From Doryteuthis pealeii (Eukaryota > Mollusca > Cephalopoda > Myopsida > Loliginidae), in the NCBI GenBank assembly GCA_023376005.1, contig CM042143.1:86445051-86509050 (forward strand): DNA of 64,000 nt, written 5' to 3'. Below are positions 44,612 through 55,085 of the stretch, piece after piece. The notes under the pieces are model-generated. The model did not search any database. It was given only the letters and a program-made list of their open reading frames with translations, and had not been told where the DNA came from. Positions within the stretch are counted from its first letter, which is position 1. Every line of letters begins with the position of its first letter. The translations under genes were made by a program, and so were the position numbers.

Positions 44612-45170
44612 TTTTAGACTGGTTCACATACCTAGGTAGTAATATCTCATCCACAGAAAGCAATATTAATGCACGCTTAGGAAAGGCATGGACTGCTGTA
44701 GACAGATTATCAATCATATCGAAATCTCAATAAGTTATAGTGACGATTCTTCCAAGCCGTCGTTGTATCAGTACTAATGTATGACTGTACCACTTGGACC
44801 CAGAAAAAGTGCCTATAGAATAAGCTAGGTGGGAGCTGCACAAGAATGCTTTGTTTGGTTTTAAACAAATCATGGAAACAACACAAGAAAACAGCTGTAC
44901 AGCCACTTGCCTCCAATCACACAAATCATCAGAGTAAGACAAACAGGACATGCTAGACACTACTGGAGAAGCAAGGATGAACTCATAAGCGACATTCTCC
45001 AGTGGAAATCTGCACATGGGCACGCTGGTGTGGGCCACCCAGCAAGGACCTACATCGATTAGCTTGGCATGGACTCTGGATGCTGCACAGAGGACCTCCC
45101 AGAGGCAATGACAAATAGGGATGTTAGGCAAGAGATTATCATAGATATATGTGTTATCAGAAGACATAAT
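44612..45170 (+). pseudogene. LINE RT/C-terminal remnant
   Basis: The plus frame reads WFTYLGSNISSTESNINARL, GKAWTAVDRLSI, a stop and frameshifts, then RVRQTGHARHYWRSKDEL, SDILQWKSAHGHAGVGHPA. It is the same LINE as 26235-26803, in opposite orientation. Confidence 0.75.
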
Positions 45171-45333
45171 GATGATAATGTATTATCATTTGCTGTTTTT
45201 TATCAATAGACCAAAGACGTTTCACTAGATTTGTTTTTTTTGTTTTTTTGTTTTTTTTTCATGAGATATTCTACATTATAAATTTAAATTTATTCGCCGA
45301 GTTTGCTTGTCATGATTAAAATTATTTTCAAAG

Positions 45334-45598
45334 GCAGGATTAGTTGATTATTTGAGATTTACATAAACCCACCCAAGCCATAACTTACCATCTCAAAATT
45401 AAACAAAATATCCCAAATACAAATTAAGCTTGTAAAACAGTTGTAGGACTAAAATGCCTCATGGAACTACATAAGGACAAACAACATCCTACTAATGACT
45501 CATATATATATATATATTATATATAACTTATTCACCACAGATATGACACAAGGTTACAAGTATGGGACAAAGTTAGGATCAAATTCACTAACTGAATC

Positions 45599-45637
<39 letters not shown>

Positions 45638-45700
45638 GTAAAAATGGATATTGAATCGACAATATGTGTAGAAATTTTTGTAGAAAAAACAACAAGATGT
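45334..45700. repeat. Segmental duplication, copy 1
   Basis: AGGCAGGATTAGTTGATTAT through CAGTTGTAGGACTAAAATGC, (AT)n, the family D piece, TGGATATTGAATCGACAATA and the hammerhead repeat are collinear with 53199-53632, differing mainly in microsatellite length. Confidence 0.8.
45520..45602 (-). repeat. Family D-like fragment
   Basis: CTTATTCACCACAGATATGA, AAGTATGGGACAAAG and GGATCAAATTCACTAAC correspond to the family D linker and T-arm. It is duplicated at 53405-53482. Confidence 0.45.
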
Positions 45701-45706
45701 TAAAAG

Positions 45707-45759
45707 TTTTGCTGACAGAAATCTGTTTTGACATTATGAATATGTCTTTATCAAAGCAA
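45707..45759 (-). ncRNA. Hammerhead fold, second copy of the 53.7-kb family
   Basis: On the minus strand it matches the motif at 53713 closely: stem I TTGCT/AGCAA, the same stem II GACAT/ATGTC and stem III ACAG/CTGT, and the GUC triplet. It shares the G8-to-A change and additionally has GAAA changed to AAAA. It lies at the end of a segment duplicated at 53.2-53.6 kb. Confidence 0.5.
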
Positions 45760-46091
45760 CATTGTAAGCGGAAAAACGAAATAAATATTGTTTTTTTTTT
45801 TCATGAGATATTCTACATTATAAATTTAAATTTATTCGCCAAATTTGCTTGTCATGATTAAAATTATTTTCAATAATTATCAAATTTTATAAACGATATA
45901 CGCATTGTAATTGCCTTCAAAAAATATTCATAATAATATACTTTACTTAATGCTTCAAAAGCAAATTATCAAATTCCATTATTTCTCACGCCTGAGCATA
46001 GGCCTAATTTGCGATCCCCTCAATGCTCACTGTACTATGTATAGTAGTGGTGTGTTTGTCATTGACAGGTTGATTTGGCATGTATTGTATG

Positions 46092-46235
46092 CTATGGGCC
46101 GATAGCCCAGAGGTAGAGTTTCTGACTCTGCGTGCTGGGTTCTCGGTTTTGATCTCTGTTGGAGGGAGATCATAGGTATACACCACTGATGAGACTTAAT
46201 AAAGTTGAAACAGCTGTACGGTGTTCCATGTTGCA
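46092..46235 (+). mobile_element. Second tRNA-headed SINE with a hammerhead
   Basis: The head GGGCCGATAGCCCAGAGG has a perfect box A (TAGCCCAGAGG, 46103-46113) and a box-B-like segment (about 46146-46156, GTTTTGATCTC). A hammerhead fold follows at 46180-46224. Gene order and spacing match the element at 24168, although the primary sequences differ greatly, so they are separate subfamilies or old copies. It lies between two direct copies of an AT-rich repeat (45852-45928 and 46258-46332). Confidence 0.6.
46180..46224 (+). ncRNA. Hammerhead ribozyme motif
   Basis: The core CTGATGA is at 46186-46192. Stem II is GACTT (46193-46197), loop AATA, AAGTT (46202-46206), closed by a G-U pair. GAAA is 46207-46210. 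Stem III is ACAG/CTGT (46210-46217) with no loop when fully paired. The predicted cleavage follows A46218 (GUA triplet). Stem I pairs ACACC (46180-46184) with GGTGT (46220-46224), with an A-C mismatch at the position next to the core (46185/46219). Conserved core bases are intact. Confidence 0.65.
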
Positions 46236-46869
46236 TGCGTTATTAGCCGAGTTTGCTTATCATGATTAAAATTATTTTCAATAATTATCGAATTTTATAC
46301 GATATACGCATTGTAATTGCCTTCAAAAAATATAAATAATATTATAAATTTAAATTTTATGGGTGCTAATAATAGTGACCAGGACTGTATGTAAATAATT
46401 TATGTTTTTTTTTTTTTATTTCTGTAGCAAATACTTCCATATATATCATTAATTTCAAACATCAAAAAGGGATTATTTTTAAACAAAGTACAATTATAGA
46501 ACACAAACATGTAACCTAGAATCTCAAAATATATTTTGAAATATTCAAATCCTAAAGATTTTAAAGCTGCAAGTGTATTTTCCAATTTGTGGCAAATCCC
46601 AGAGTCACATTTTCCAGCAAAATCAATTGGGGAAAAACAAAAATCAAATTTGGAGTCGAAATAACAAGAAACTTTGAGAAAATTCCTCAGTGGGTGGAAA
46701 ATATGAAACCACAAACAGGAGGAGGAAATTCAAATACACACGACAGTGGAAGGAAGAGAAAAATACCAAAATCTTTATTTTAAGATCTATAAGTTCTGAT
46801 CAAGAATTGCAAAATGAAAAAAAAAATGATGGAAATAAAATCTCTTTTGTATCTCAAGTAAACAATGGT

Positions 46870-46880
46870 GTAATAATCAT

Positions 46881-46918
<38 letters not shown>

Positions 46919-47066
46919 ATCTCATGTCAGTTTTCCATTGGGGAGAGAAAGAGAGCATATCCTGCCAGTTTTTTATTGGAGAGAGAGAGTGAGAGAGTGA
47001 GAGAGACTATCTTATGTTAGTTTTCCATTGGAGAGAGAAAGAGAGCATCTCATGTCGATTTTCCAT

Positions 47067-47112
<46 letters not shown>

Positions 47113-47170
47113 TCATGTCAGTTTTCTATTACAGAGGGAGAGAGAGAACATATCATGTCAGTTTTCCATT

Positions 47171-47225
<55 letters not shown>

Positions 47226-47295
47226 GATCGAGAGAGAGAGAGGGAGAGGAGATCGAGAGTGAGATTGAGAGAGAGAGAGAGAGAGAGAGTGAGAT

Positions 47296-47360
<65 letters not shown>

Positions 47361-47373
47361 GAGAGAGATAGAG

Positions 47374-47432
<59 letters not shown>

Positions 47433-47535
47433 TAGAGATCGAGAGAGAGAGAGAGATAGAGATCGAAGAGAGAGAGCATATCATGTCAGTTTTCTATTAA
47501 GAGAGAGAGAGAGCATATCATGTCAGTTTTCTATT

Positions 47536-47570
<35 letters not shown>

Positions 47571-47740
47571 GAGAGATAGAGATCGAAAGAGAGAGCATAT
47601 CATGTCAGTTTCTATTAAAAGAGAGAGAGAGAGAAGATAGAGATCGAGAGAGAGAGAGATAGAGATCGAAAGAGAGAGAGCATATCATGTCAGTTTTCTA
47701 TTAAAGAGAGAGAGAGAGCATATCATGTCAGTTTTCTATT

Positions 47741-47777
<37 letters not shown>

Positions 47778-47790
47778 ATCTCGTGTCAAT
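46870..47790. repeat. Compound GA minisatellite with a 25-bp insert motif
   Basis: About 920 bp in which (GA)n runs alternate with a motif close to CATATCATGTCAGTTTTCTA followed by TTAAAG. Twelve copies begin near 46916, 46955, 47006, 47045, 47108, 47148, 47476, 47512, 47596, 47681, 47717 and 47775. GATCGA interruptions punctuate 47227-47470. The SLSL ORFs are artefacts. Confidence 0.85.
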
Positions 47791-48324
47791 TTTCCAAAGT
47801 TAATCCCCCTCCAAAAAATCCTAACAATTAATTTCTAGGGAGTAACAGCTGTTTCCAAATGCACAAAATAAACTGGCTGAACAAGTAGAACATATTATAC
47901 AAGATGATGCAAAATCAAAATATACATCTTTCTTTTCTTTTCTTTTTTTTTTTTGTCTCCTTAATAGATGGCATGATAAAAGGAACCAACACATTTTAAT
48001 AGAATAACATTTTTACCCATACAAATATTGAAGGAACTAAAGAATTTACAAGAATCTCATTTGATTCTTTTAAAAATTATTACACAAGAATTCACAAAAA
48101 AAAAAATCAATTAATAAAATGAAAAATATTAATGTAATTAGTTTTTGTTTATTTATTTATTTTATAATAATCTTATTACACCAATATGTTGTTTACTTTT
48201 TCTGGTTGGTAAAGACAAAATGAAGTTAGAAAACAAACACAAAAAAAATGTTAGTTTTACAGAAAGTTAAACATTTTTTTAGTCAAAGATTTTCCTTGTA
48301 ATTATTTTTATATATCAATTATTG
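47791..48324. other. No gene recognised
   Basis: AT-rich, with poly-A and poly-T runs only. Confidence 0.5.
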
Positions 48325-48705
48325 GTTGGTAGGTTGGTTGGATTTTATGACATGTCAACCCTTGTTGGGTTATTTTATGCCAAAGACATTTTGTTTTATT
48401 CATTCTTGTTGGGTATTCAATATTTTTTAAATTTAAACATTTTTTTTAACAACTCATTTTGTTCTATTTAACCATAAATGGGACCCTAACAGGTACTACC
48501 ACTCCAAGTCAGTATGGACCTGTGAGTAATGGCAATAAAGGGGTACTCCACACTCCCCAGAGCTCCAGAATTGGAACTTCACCATTAGATGCAGTTTACT
48601 ATCATATTTATGATATTAAGACCCTCAGCCACTGCCTTCTAGCACATATATGATAAAAAGGGTTGGGGATTGCCATAAGTGCAGGGTTGGGACAATCATA
48701 TAAAT
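48325..48705 (-). mobile_element. Family E copy
   Basis: GGTTGGTTGGATTTTATGAC, TAACAGGTACTACCACTCC, TCTAGCACATATATGATAAA and GGGACAATCATATAA on the plus strand, truncated at its 5' end. Confidence 0.65.
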
Positions 48706-49079
48706 TATTCTTTTTAAAAGATTTACTAAACAATTAAGAAAAATGTTCAGAATATTTCTTAGAGTATGTTTTCTTTGATTTTTAGGAAATGTAACAAAAA
48801 GTTAATATCTCTTTAAATCTGAATATAAAAAACAGTTTAGAAAATAAAAATAATTTTTCTTTTTAAATTTGAAAAAATATGATAAAAATAGGAAAAGATT
48901 AAGGGAAAAATGATGAATAGAAAAATATTTAAAAACAGGAAAATTTTGAATAGAAGCCAAAAACCTAAGTTAAGAAAACTTTGTTAGTTTGAATATTTTA
49001 TATTTTGAAAATAAGAGAAATAATAAAAAGTCAAATAACAAAATTTAATAGAATAATAAAAGAAGAACAAAATTATCTA
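48706..49079. other. No gene recognised
   Basis: A-rich sequence leading into the (AAT)n satellite. Confidence 0.5.
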
Positions 49080-49620
49080 ATATATATTATTATAATAATA
49101 ATAATAATATCAAAATAAATAATAATATATAAAATACCAAAATAAATATATAATATTAAAATAAAATAAAGATAATATTAAAATAAATAATAATAATGAT
49201 AATATTAAAATAAATGATAATGATATTAAAATAAATAATAATGATATCAAAATAAATAATAATGATAATAAAATAAATAATGATAATATCAAAATAATAA
49301 TAATAATATCAAAATAAATAATGATAATATCAAAATAAATAATAATAATATCAAAAATAATAATGATAATATCAAAATAAATAATAATATCAAAAATAAT
49401 AAAATAATATAATAATAACAATAATGATAATATCAAAATAAATAATAATAATGATAATATAAAATAATAATAATAATAAAAATAAATAATAATAATAATA
49501 TAAAATAATAATAATAATAATATAAAATAATAATATAATGATAATATTAAAATAAATAATAATAATGATAATATTAAAATAAATAATAGTATTATAATAT
49601 AATAAAAGAATAATTGATAA
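49080..49620. repeat. (AAT)n/(AAAATAAATA) satellite
   Basis: About 540 bp of AATAATAAT and ATCAAAATAAATAATAAT units with GATAATAT variants; almost no G or C. The 188-codon hydrophobic ORF (minus) is a translation of the repeat. Confidence 0.85.
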
Positions 49621-49934
49621 AATAAAAAAAAAGAACAAAATTTGATAAAACAATTTAAAAATTTCAAGTAAAACATTTAAAAAAATTTTTTTTTTTTTAA
49701 ATGTCTTCAGCTTTAAATAGAAAAAGAAAATAATGATCGAACTACAAAGACAGATTACATGTCAAGGCCAAAAAACTAATCTTAATTGCTATAACAACTT
49801 CTCTAATAGTCAATACACTTGTAAAATTCTCAAAATACAAAAAGGTAAACCCAAAATCTGATACAAGTTAGCCAGAAAAATTTAAAAAATAAAGAATTTG
49901 AGAAATTTAAAGAATTAAATTGAAATATCCTTAC

Positions 49935-50036
49935 ATCAACTTTAGTTCGGCTGGAATAGGCAGCAAGAGTAGGGCTCGAATAGTCAAGGGCATGCTGTGG
50001 GGGCAAGGTGCAGGGCTGGGTCTCGTTTTGGATCAT
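49935..50036 (-). CDS. Candidate alternative first coding exon (same gene?)
   Basis: On the minus strand an ATG at 50036-50034 opens 34 codons, from MIQNETQPC to SSRTKVD, ending exactly at a consensus donor GTAAGG (49934-49929). The codons are varied and GC-richer than the surrounding sequence, unlike the low-complexity ORFs nearby. The donor is phase 0, matching the phase-0 acceptor of the PKA-RI exon about 9.2 kb downstream on the same strand, and no other exon-like segment was seen between them. I infer an alternative N-terminus for PRKAR1 that would lack the dimerisation/docking domain; alternative 5' exons are known for invertebrate RI genes such as Drosophila Pka-R1. It could instead belong to another gene, or be a chance ORF. 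The sequence itself matches no domain I recognise. Confidence 0.45.
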
Positions 50037-50199
50037 ATTACTGTTATAGTCACTTCCTTCAACAAGAACACCCGCGTTTTATGACCATCTTGTGTAGATT
50101 CTATATAACAAGTGAACACTAAGGTTCAAGTCCAATGTGTGAATCAGGTAAGTAATAATTAAGTGATGGTATACAAATTACCTATTGACCGAGTAGAGT

Positions 50200-50331
50200 T
50201 GAACAGGGGGAGTTGCTGAGGGATAGAGAGAGTGGAACTGTAGAAATTAGTTGGTCAGGTGTCTGGTGGGGTGGAGTGGGGGTTAAGAAAGAAAGAAAGA
50301 AAGAAAGATATAGTTGACAGAGAGACACCAC

Positions 50332-50372
<41 letters not shown>

Positions 50373-51330
50373 CATACATACATACACACACAAAGATTTG
50401 TTGAGGAGAAAGAATTACTTGAAGTGAAATTAGGTGTGCTAAAAAAAGAAAAGAAAAAAAAAAAGGTTTTAAAAGATAGAGAAAAAAAACAAGGATAAAG
50501 AGAGAGAGAGAGAGAAATTAAAGGGTAAGAGAGAGAAAGGAGAAATTCTTTTGAGGGGGGTAGAGGGAGAGAGAGAGAAAGCAGAGAAAGAGCGAGAGAG
50601 CAGAGAATGAGAGAGGGAGAGGTGAAAAAGAATTGACTGAAATACTATGATGAAGGTAATAATTAAGACAGAAGTAACCAAACTATTGAAAGAAAGAAAG
50701 TTGTTCAGAGAGAAAGACAAACTGAACAGTTGGGGTGGGGGGTGGGGGTATGAGAAGAAGAGGAGGGGGGAGGCAAAATATTCAAGTGGTGTGGATGATA
50801 GATAATAATTGAAAGATTTTATTTTGGTGGAAGAGACAAGAATGATTGAATTCTTAAGAGAGGGATTTTTTTTTTTAATATGCAAGAGAGCTAGGAAGTT
50901 TACAAAAAGGGGAATATAAGTTAGCACAGGTGAGTATGAAAGGTAGGTAAGGCAGGTATGTAATTAGTGTAGGTGAGGAAAAGCAATGGTTATTCAGTTG
51001 AGAGACAAGGCCAAATTTCAAACTACTTTATACTTGCAATCTAATCAGGTAAATTTCTTTCAACGTGAAACAAGAGTGCATAGAAAAAAAATGAAAAATG
51101 GTTTTTTGAAAGATGGCACCATGGGATTTTTGAGAGAGAGGGTGTGTGAGAGAGGAGGAGGGGGAGAGATGAGGAGAGAGGGATGAGGAGAGAGGGAGAG
51201 GAGGGGGAGAGGAGGGGAGGAGGGGGAGAGAGGAGGTGGGAGGAGGGGAGGGGGGGAGAGAGGGGGGGGAGAGATGAGGAGGGAGGGAGAGATGAGGGGG
51301 AGGGAGAGATGAGGAAAATTGTCTTAAAAA
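50200..51330. repeat. Purine-rich (GA) tract upstream of the candidate first exon
   Basis: About 1.1 kb is strongly purine-biased on the plus strand (GA dinucleotides, GAAA and GGGGAGAG blocks, a (GA)n run at 50337-50368 and G-rich blocks at 51150-51310). On the minus strand, where the candidate exon is read, it is a CT-rich tract starting about 160 bp upstream of the ATG. It could be simple-sequence expansion, or a GAGA/CT-rich promoter-proximal element. The long ORFs here (SLSLS, PPSSS types) are translations of the repeat. Confidence 0.6.
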
Positions 51331-51385
51331 TGTGATTATAACATTTGATGAGGAAAAAAAGAAAAATTGTTGACCTATTTGTTCG

Positions 51386-51545
51386 TTTGGTTTGTTGGAT
51401 TTTATGGCATGTCAACCCTTGTTGGGTTATTTTATGCTGAAGACATTTTGTTTTATTCATTCTTGATGGATGTTGAAAATTCTTTTTTTAAACTCATTTT
51501 TTCTTTTTTAAAACAGATTTTTTTAAAACTCATTCTTTTTATCTG
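51386..51545 (-). mobile_element. Family E 3' end
   Basis: GGATTTTATGGCATGTCAAC, TTGTTGGGTTATTTTATGC and GTTTTATTCATTCTTGATGG are the 3' tail region only. Confidence 0.6.
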
Positions 51546-52215
51546 CCATTCTCATTTTTTGAGCACAGAGCTCTATCTTCCTCAGTTAAAAAAAAAAAAG
51601 TGCTAATTTTATCCAAATAACCATCATCATGAAAAGGGTTTCACCTCCCAGAAGCACTGAATGACCCATGCTCCAAATTGCCCCCTCCCTTCCAATATCT
51701 GACTGAAAATCAATTTGAGAATAAACTTCAGGCAATTCAAACAAAACTGAGTGTGGTAACCCTACCCCACCTCGTTTGTCTATTTGTCGGGCGTTAATAA
51801 ATTATTTTTGAATACTAATGAAAAGCAAAGAGAATTCCAAAATTAAAAGTTGTTCTGTTTCTGTGTTAAATGTGGCTTTCTTCTGGCTGCTCTTTCATAA
51901 TCTAAAATCGGATTAAAATTAAATACTGTTGTTCTTGGGTGAAATATACACTCACTGCTTTGTACAAAGAACCCCCGACTCCCAAATTTCTTGTTCTACA
52001 CCATCATTATTATTGTAAGAGAAGAAATTTCCCCTACAAGATAGTTGGAATCATCAAACGGAACACATATAAAGATACAAATATGCAAGGTTATTTGTAG
52101 TCAAGTTACATAGTAGTATTCATAGTTGAGTCACTACTAATCGAGTAGCTAGTCATACTGTTGGAGAACTGCACATTGACTATCATTTATTATTATTATA
52201 TTAATATGCTTATTC
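51546..52215. other. No gene recognised
   Basis: Mixed composition with no long ORF and no repeat family noticed. TTATTATTATATTAATATGC precedes the Helitron-like copy. Confidence 0.45.
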
Positions 52216-52677
52216 CTTAATCTTCTGATCATTATCATCCTGTAACACCCTCTGATTAAAAATGACACTGTCCAAATCCACCACGACAAAATGCAAAAAT
52301 GTAAATCCTCATTATCTGCTGTTGCTTAATCACCAAATTCTTATTTTTTATGAGTGTCAGCAACCCAAGCTAAATAATGGACCATTCCATTTTTATCATA
52401 AAGAAAGAAAGGTAAGAAAAACAACATGCTACACAGAAAAAATATGATACTAAAGAGAGTTGGGGAAAGATAGAGAGAGGAGGTGAGTGTGCGGAAGTGA
52501 TAATGTTCATCTGTTTCAATTGAACGCGAGGAAAAGAAAGAAAAAAGTGAGAGATTTAAATCAAGATTATTATACTTTTTACATATTGAACTACTTAGCA
52601 ATAGCTCTTAAGTAAACATATCAAATGTTGTAATAATTAAATTATCAGACTGTGGTATATCCACAGGTCCTGCTAGT
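52216..52677 (+). mobile_element. Helitron-like element (fourth family)
   Basis: The 3' end is GTGG-TATAT-CCAC (52652-52664), AGGTCCTG and CTAGT (52673-52677). The body has ACACCCTCTGATTAAAAATG, AAAATGTAAATCCTCATTAT and a purine-rich stretch. It is homologous to 62237-62745 and 62787-63728. Confidence 0.6.
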
Positions 52678-52679
52678 TA

Positions 52680-53198
52680 TATTCCTGTACAAAAAGGAAT
52701 AAACCTTTATTTTCCGGATCTTCTTGAGATTAATTCCGTCATAACAATTATGATCCAGGTAGAACTGAAAATGATGGAATACTTTTCTTTTCTTTCATTA
52801 ATGAATAATGAGATCATGCAGCTCAGAGTCAAAAGTAGAAGTTCCTATCTCCACACTATTTGATATCGGTTGATTTTCCCTTTGGATATTTCACAATTTC
52901 CATGCTCATCCATCATATTATGAAATGAGTGTCTAAGTGTCAAAAAGACAGTCATCAGGCATTGGACAGCTCCAGGCAAAATGGACACGGAACCAAATAT
53001 TCTTGGTGTATGTCCAACATCTTAACGTTGTATATCAGTTCAACTCTCACAGGATTGATATTAGGATATTCTCCTTAATAATGGAAAAAACGATCAGGTC
53101 TTTTTGGAGAGCAACTGAAGGAAAGGGTATGGAGTTATCTTGGTATCAAGGACCCAACCTAGTGTTCTTATTTGCAAGATATGTGGAAGAGTCTATCT
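52680..53198 (+). other. Unrecognised 92-codon ORF
   Basis: ORF 52937-53215 (SSGIGQLQAKWTRNQIF, FWRATEGKGMELSWYQGP) is not low complexity, but has no recognised domain and its end falls in the duplicated segment. Treat as unproven. Confidence 0.2.
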
Positions 53199-53370
53199 TT
53201 CAAAGGCAGGATTAGTTGATTATTTGAGATTTACATAAACCCACCCAAGCCATAACTTACCATCTCAAAACCAAACAAAATATCCCAAATACAAATTAAG
53301 CTTGTAAAACAGTTGTAGGACTAAAATGCCTCATGGAACTACATAAGGACAAACAACATCCTACTAATGA

Positions 53371-53406
<36 letters not shown>

Positions 53407-53632
53407 TTATTCACCACAGATATGACACAAGGTTACAAGTATGGGACAAAGTAAGGATCAAATTAACTAACTGAATCTTAAGTATATTTTTGTGGAGCTC
53501 TTTATATATATATATATATATGAAAGGTAAAAATGGATATTGAATCGACAATATGTGTAGAAACTTTTTGTAAAAAAAAACAACAAGATGTTAAAAGTTT
53601 TGCTGACAGAAATCTGTTTCGACATTATGAAT
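53199..53632. repeat. Segmental duplication, copy 2
   Basis: See 45334-45700. Here the last part continues into the inverted hammerhead pair. A 26-bp piece (53345-53370) recurs inverted at 53948-53972, so this copy is itself half of a larger inverted structure. Confidence 0.8.
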
Positions 53633-53808
53633 ATACGTATTTAAAAAATTTTTTTGTAAATTCTGGTACTGATCGAGAGCGTTCTGTGCCTCGTAATTAA
53701 TGATATATTTAGTTTGCTTTGATAAAGACATATTCATAATGTCGAAACAGATTTCTGTCAGCAAAACTTTTAACATCTTCTTGTTTTTTCTACAAAACTT
53801 TCTACACA
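53559..53808. repeat. Inverted hammerhead repeats
   Basis: The minus-oriented arm 53559-53632 and plus-oriented arm 53729-53808 share the 3' half of the hammerhead repeat (GTCGAAACAGATTTCTGTCA and AAAACTTTTAACATCTTCTTG-type sequence). A unique 96-bp centre separates them. This resembles inverted terminal repeats of a Penelope-like element or retrozyme, without coding sequence. Confidence 0.6.
53713..53765 (+). ncRNA. Hammerhead fold with mutated core
   Basis: Stem I is TTTGCT (53713-53718) with AGCAAA (53760-53765), six pairs. The core reads TTGATAA (53719-53725), so C3 is T and G8 is A, followed by an extra A. Stem II is GACAT/ATGTC (53727-53731, 53739-53743). GAAA is 53744-53747. Stem III is ACAG/CTGT with loop ATTT (53747-53758), then C53759, giving a GUC cleavage triplet. 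The architecture is excellent, but the G8 change should abolish catalysis. Confidence 0.6.
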
Positions 53809-53830
53809 CACACACACACACACACACACA

Positions 53831-53881
<51 letters not shown>

Positions 53882-53882
53882 A

Positions 53883-53947
53883 TAAGTTAGAGTAGTGAGG
53901 ATATGAAGTCAATGGTGCCATTGAAATCATGTCCATGCAACTCTAAC
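53883..53947. repeat. Short foldback of the same family
   Basis: GTTAGAGT/ACTCTAAC, GGATATGA/TCATGTCC (one mismatch) and TCAATGG/CCATTGA nest symmetrically around a 2-nt centre. Shares the GACATGAAGTCAA block with 10720-10848. Confidence 0.6.
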
Positions 53948-54169
53948 ATTAGTAGGATGTTGTTTGTCCTTATCCAAATTTTATTTATAATTCAGTTATT
54001 AACACTAACAATACAGCATTAGAATTACATTTCAATTTATAAGTGATACAAGAAAATATAAAATACTAAGTTGAAAAAGTTGAAAATATATTGTATGGTT
54101 ATGCTCACTTTATATCATGAGATAATGATATTTTTTTTATATAAGATACACCAGGGTTTTTTGTTTATT

Positions 54170-54622
54170 TAAATATATATTATAATATTATATATTATAA
54201 TATATTATTTTTATATATATTATAATATATATTATATATATTATAATATTTTTATATATATTATATTAAATTATAATACATTATATATATTATATTATAA
54301 TACATTATATATATTATAATACATTATATTATAATACATTATAATACAATACATTATAATACATTATATATATTATAATACATTATATTATAATACATTA
54401 TATTATATATATTATATCATATATATTATATATATTATATTATATATATTATATATTATATTATATATATATTATATATATTATATTATTATATTAATAT
54501 ATATATATTCATATATATCATATTATTATATTATATATATATATCATATATATCATATATTATATTATTATATTATATTATTATATTATATATATATATA
54601 TTATTATATATATATATTATAT

Positions 54623-54654
<32 letters not shown>

Positions 54655-55085
54655 TATATATATTATATTATTATATTATATATATATCATATATATATCA
54701 TATTAATATTATATATATTCATATATATCATATTATATATTATATTATTATATTAATATATATAATATCATATATATCATATATATTATATTATATATAT
54801 TATATTATCATATTATAATATATCATATATATTATATCATTATATTATATATATTATATTATATTATATATATCATATATATTATATCATATATATTATA
54901 TATATATTATATCATTATATTATATATATCATATATATTATATCATATATATTATATATTATATATATCATATATCATATATATTATATCATATATATTA
55001 TATTATTATATCATATATATTATATTATTATATCATATATATATTATATTATACATATTATATTATATTATATATTATTTATTCA
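54170..55085. repeat. TA-only satellite with ATATATCATATATTATAT units
   Basis: About 915 bp of almost pure A/T, built of TATATTATA and ATATATCATA units, with single C or G bases marking partial periodicity. It sits between two copies of AAGATACACCAGG.TTTTTTG (54143 and 55144), suggesting expansion inside a duplicated site. DNA of this kind is prone to cruciforms and polymerase slippage. Confidence 0.85.

Larger units (their letters stand above)
45247..46335. repeat. Three copies of an AT-rich repeat
   Basis: CATGAGATATTCTACATTAT and GCTTGTCATGATTAAAATTA blocks lie at 45257-45332, 45800-45928 and (second block only) 46243-46332; the last two also share GATATACGCATTGTAATTGC. The hammerhead SINE at 46092 lies between the second and third. 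Confidence 0.6.

Noticed and set aside
47153..47484. 108-codon SLSLSLS ORFs on the minus strand
   Set aside because: Direct translation of the (GA)n array; open in more than one frame.
49110..49676. 188-codon hydrophobic ORF on the minus strand
   Set aside because: Looks membrane-like only because (AAT)n reads as Ile, Tyr, Leu and Phe codons on that strand; pure satellite.
40700..49900. PKA dimerisation/docking exon between the candidate first exon and the RI exon
   Set aside because: Scanned the GC-richer parts on the minus strand; they are SINE, LINE and E copies, and no docking-domain-like sequence was found.
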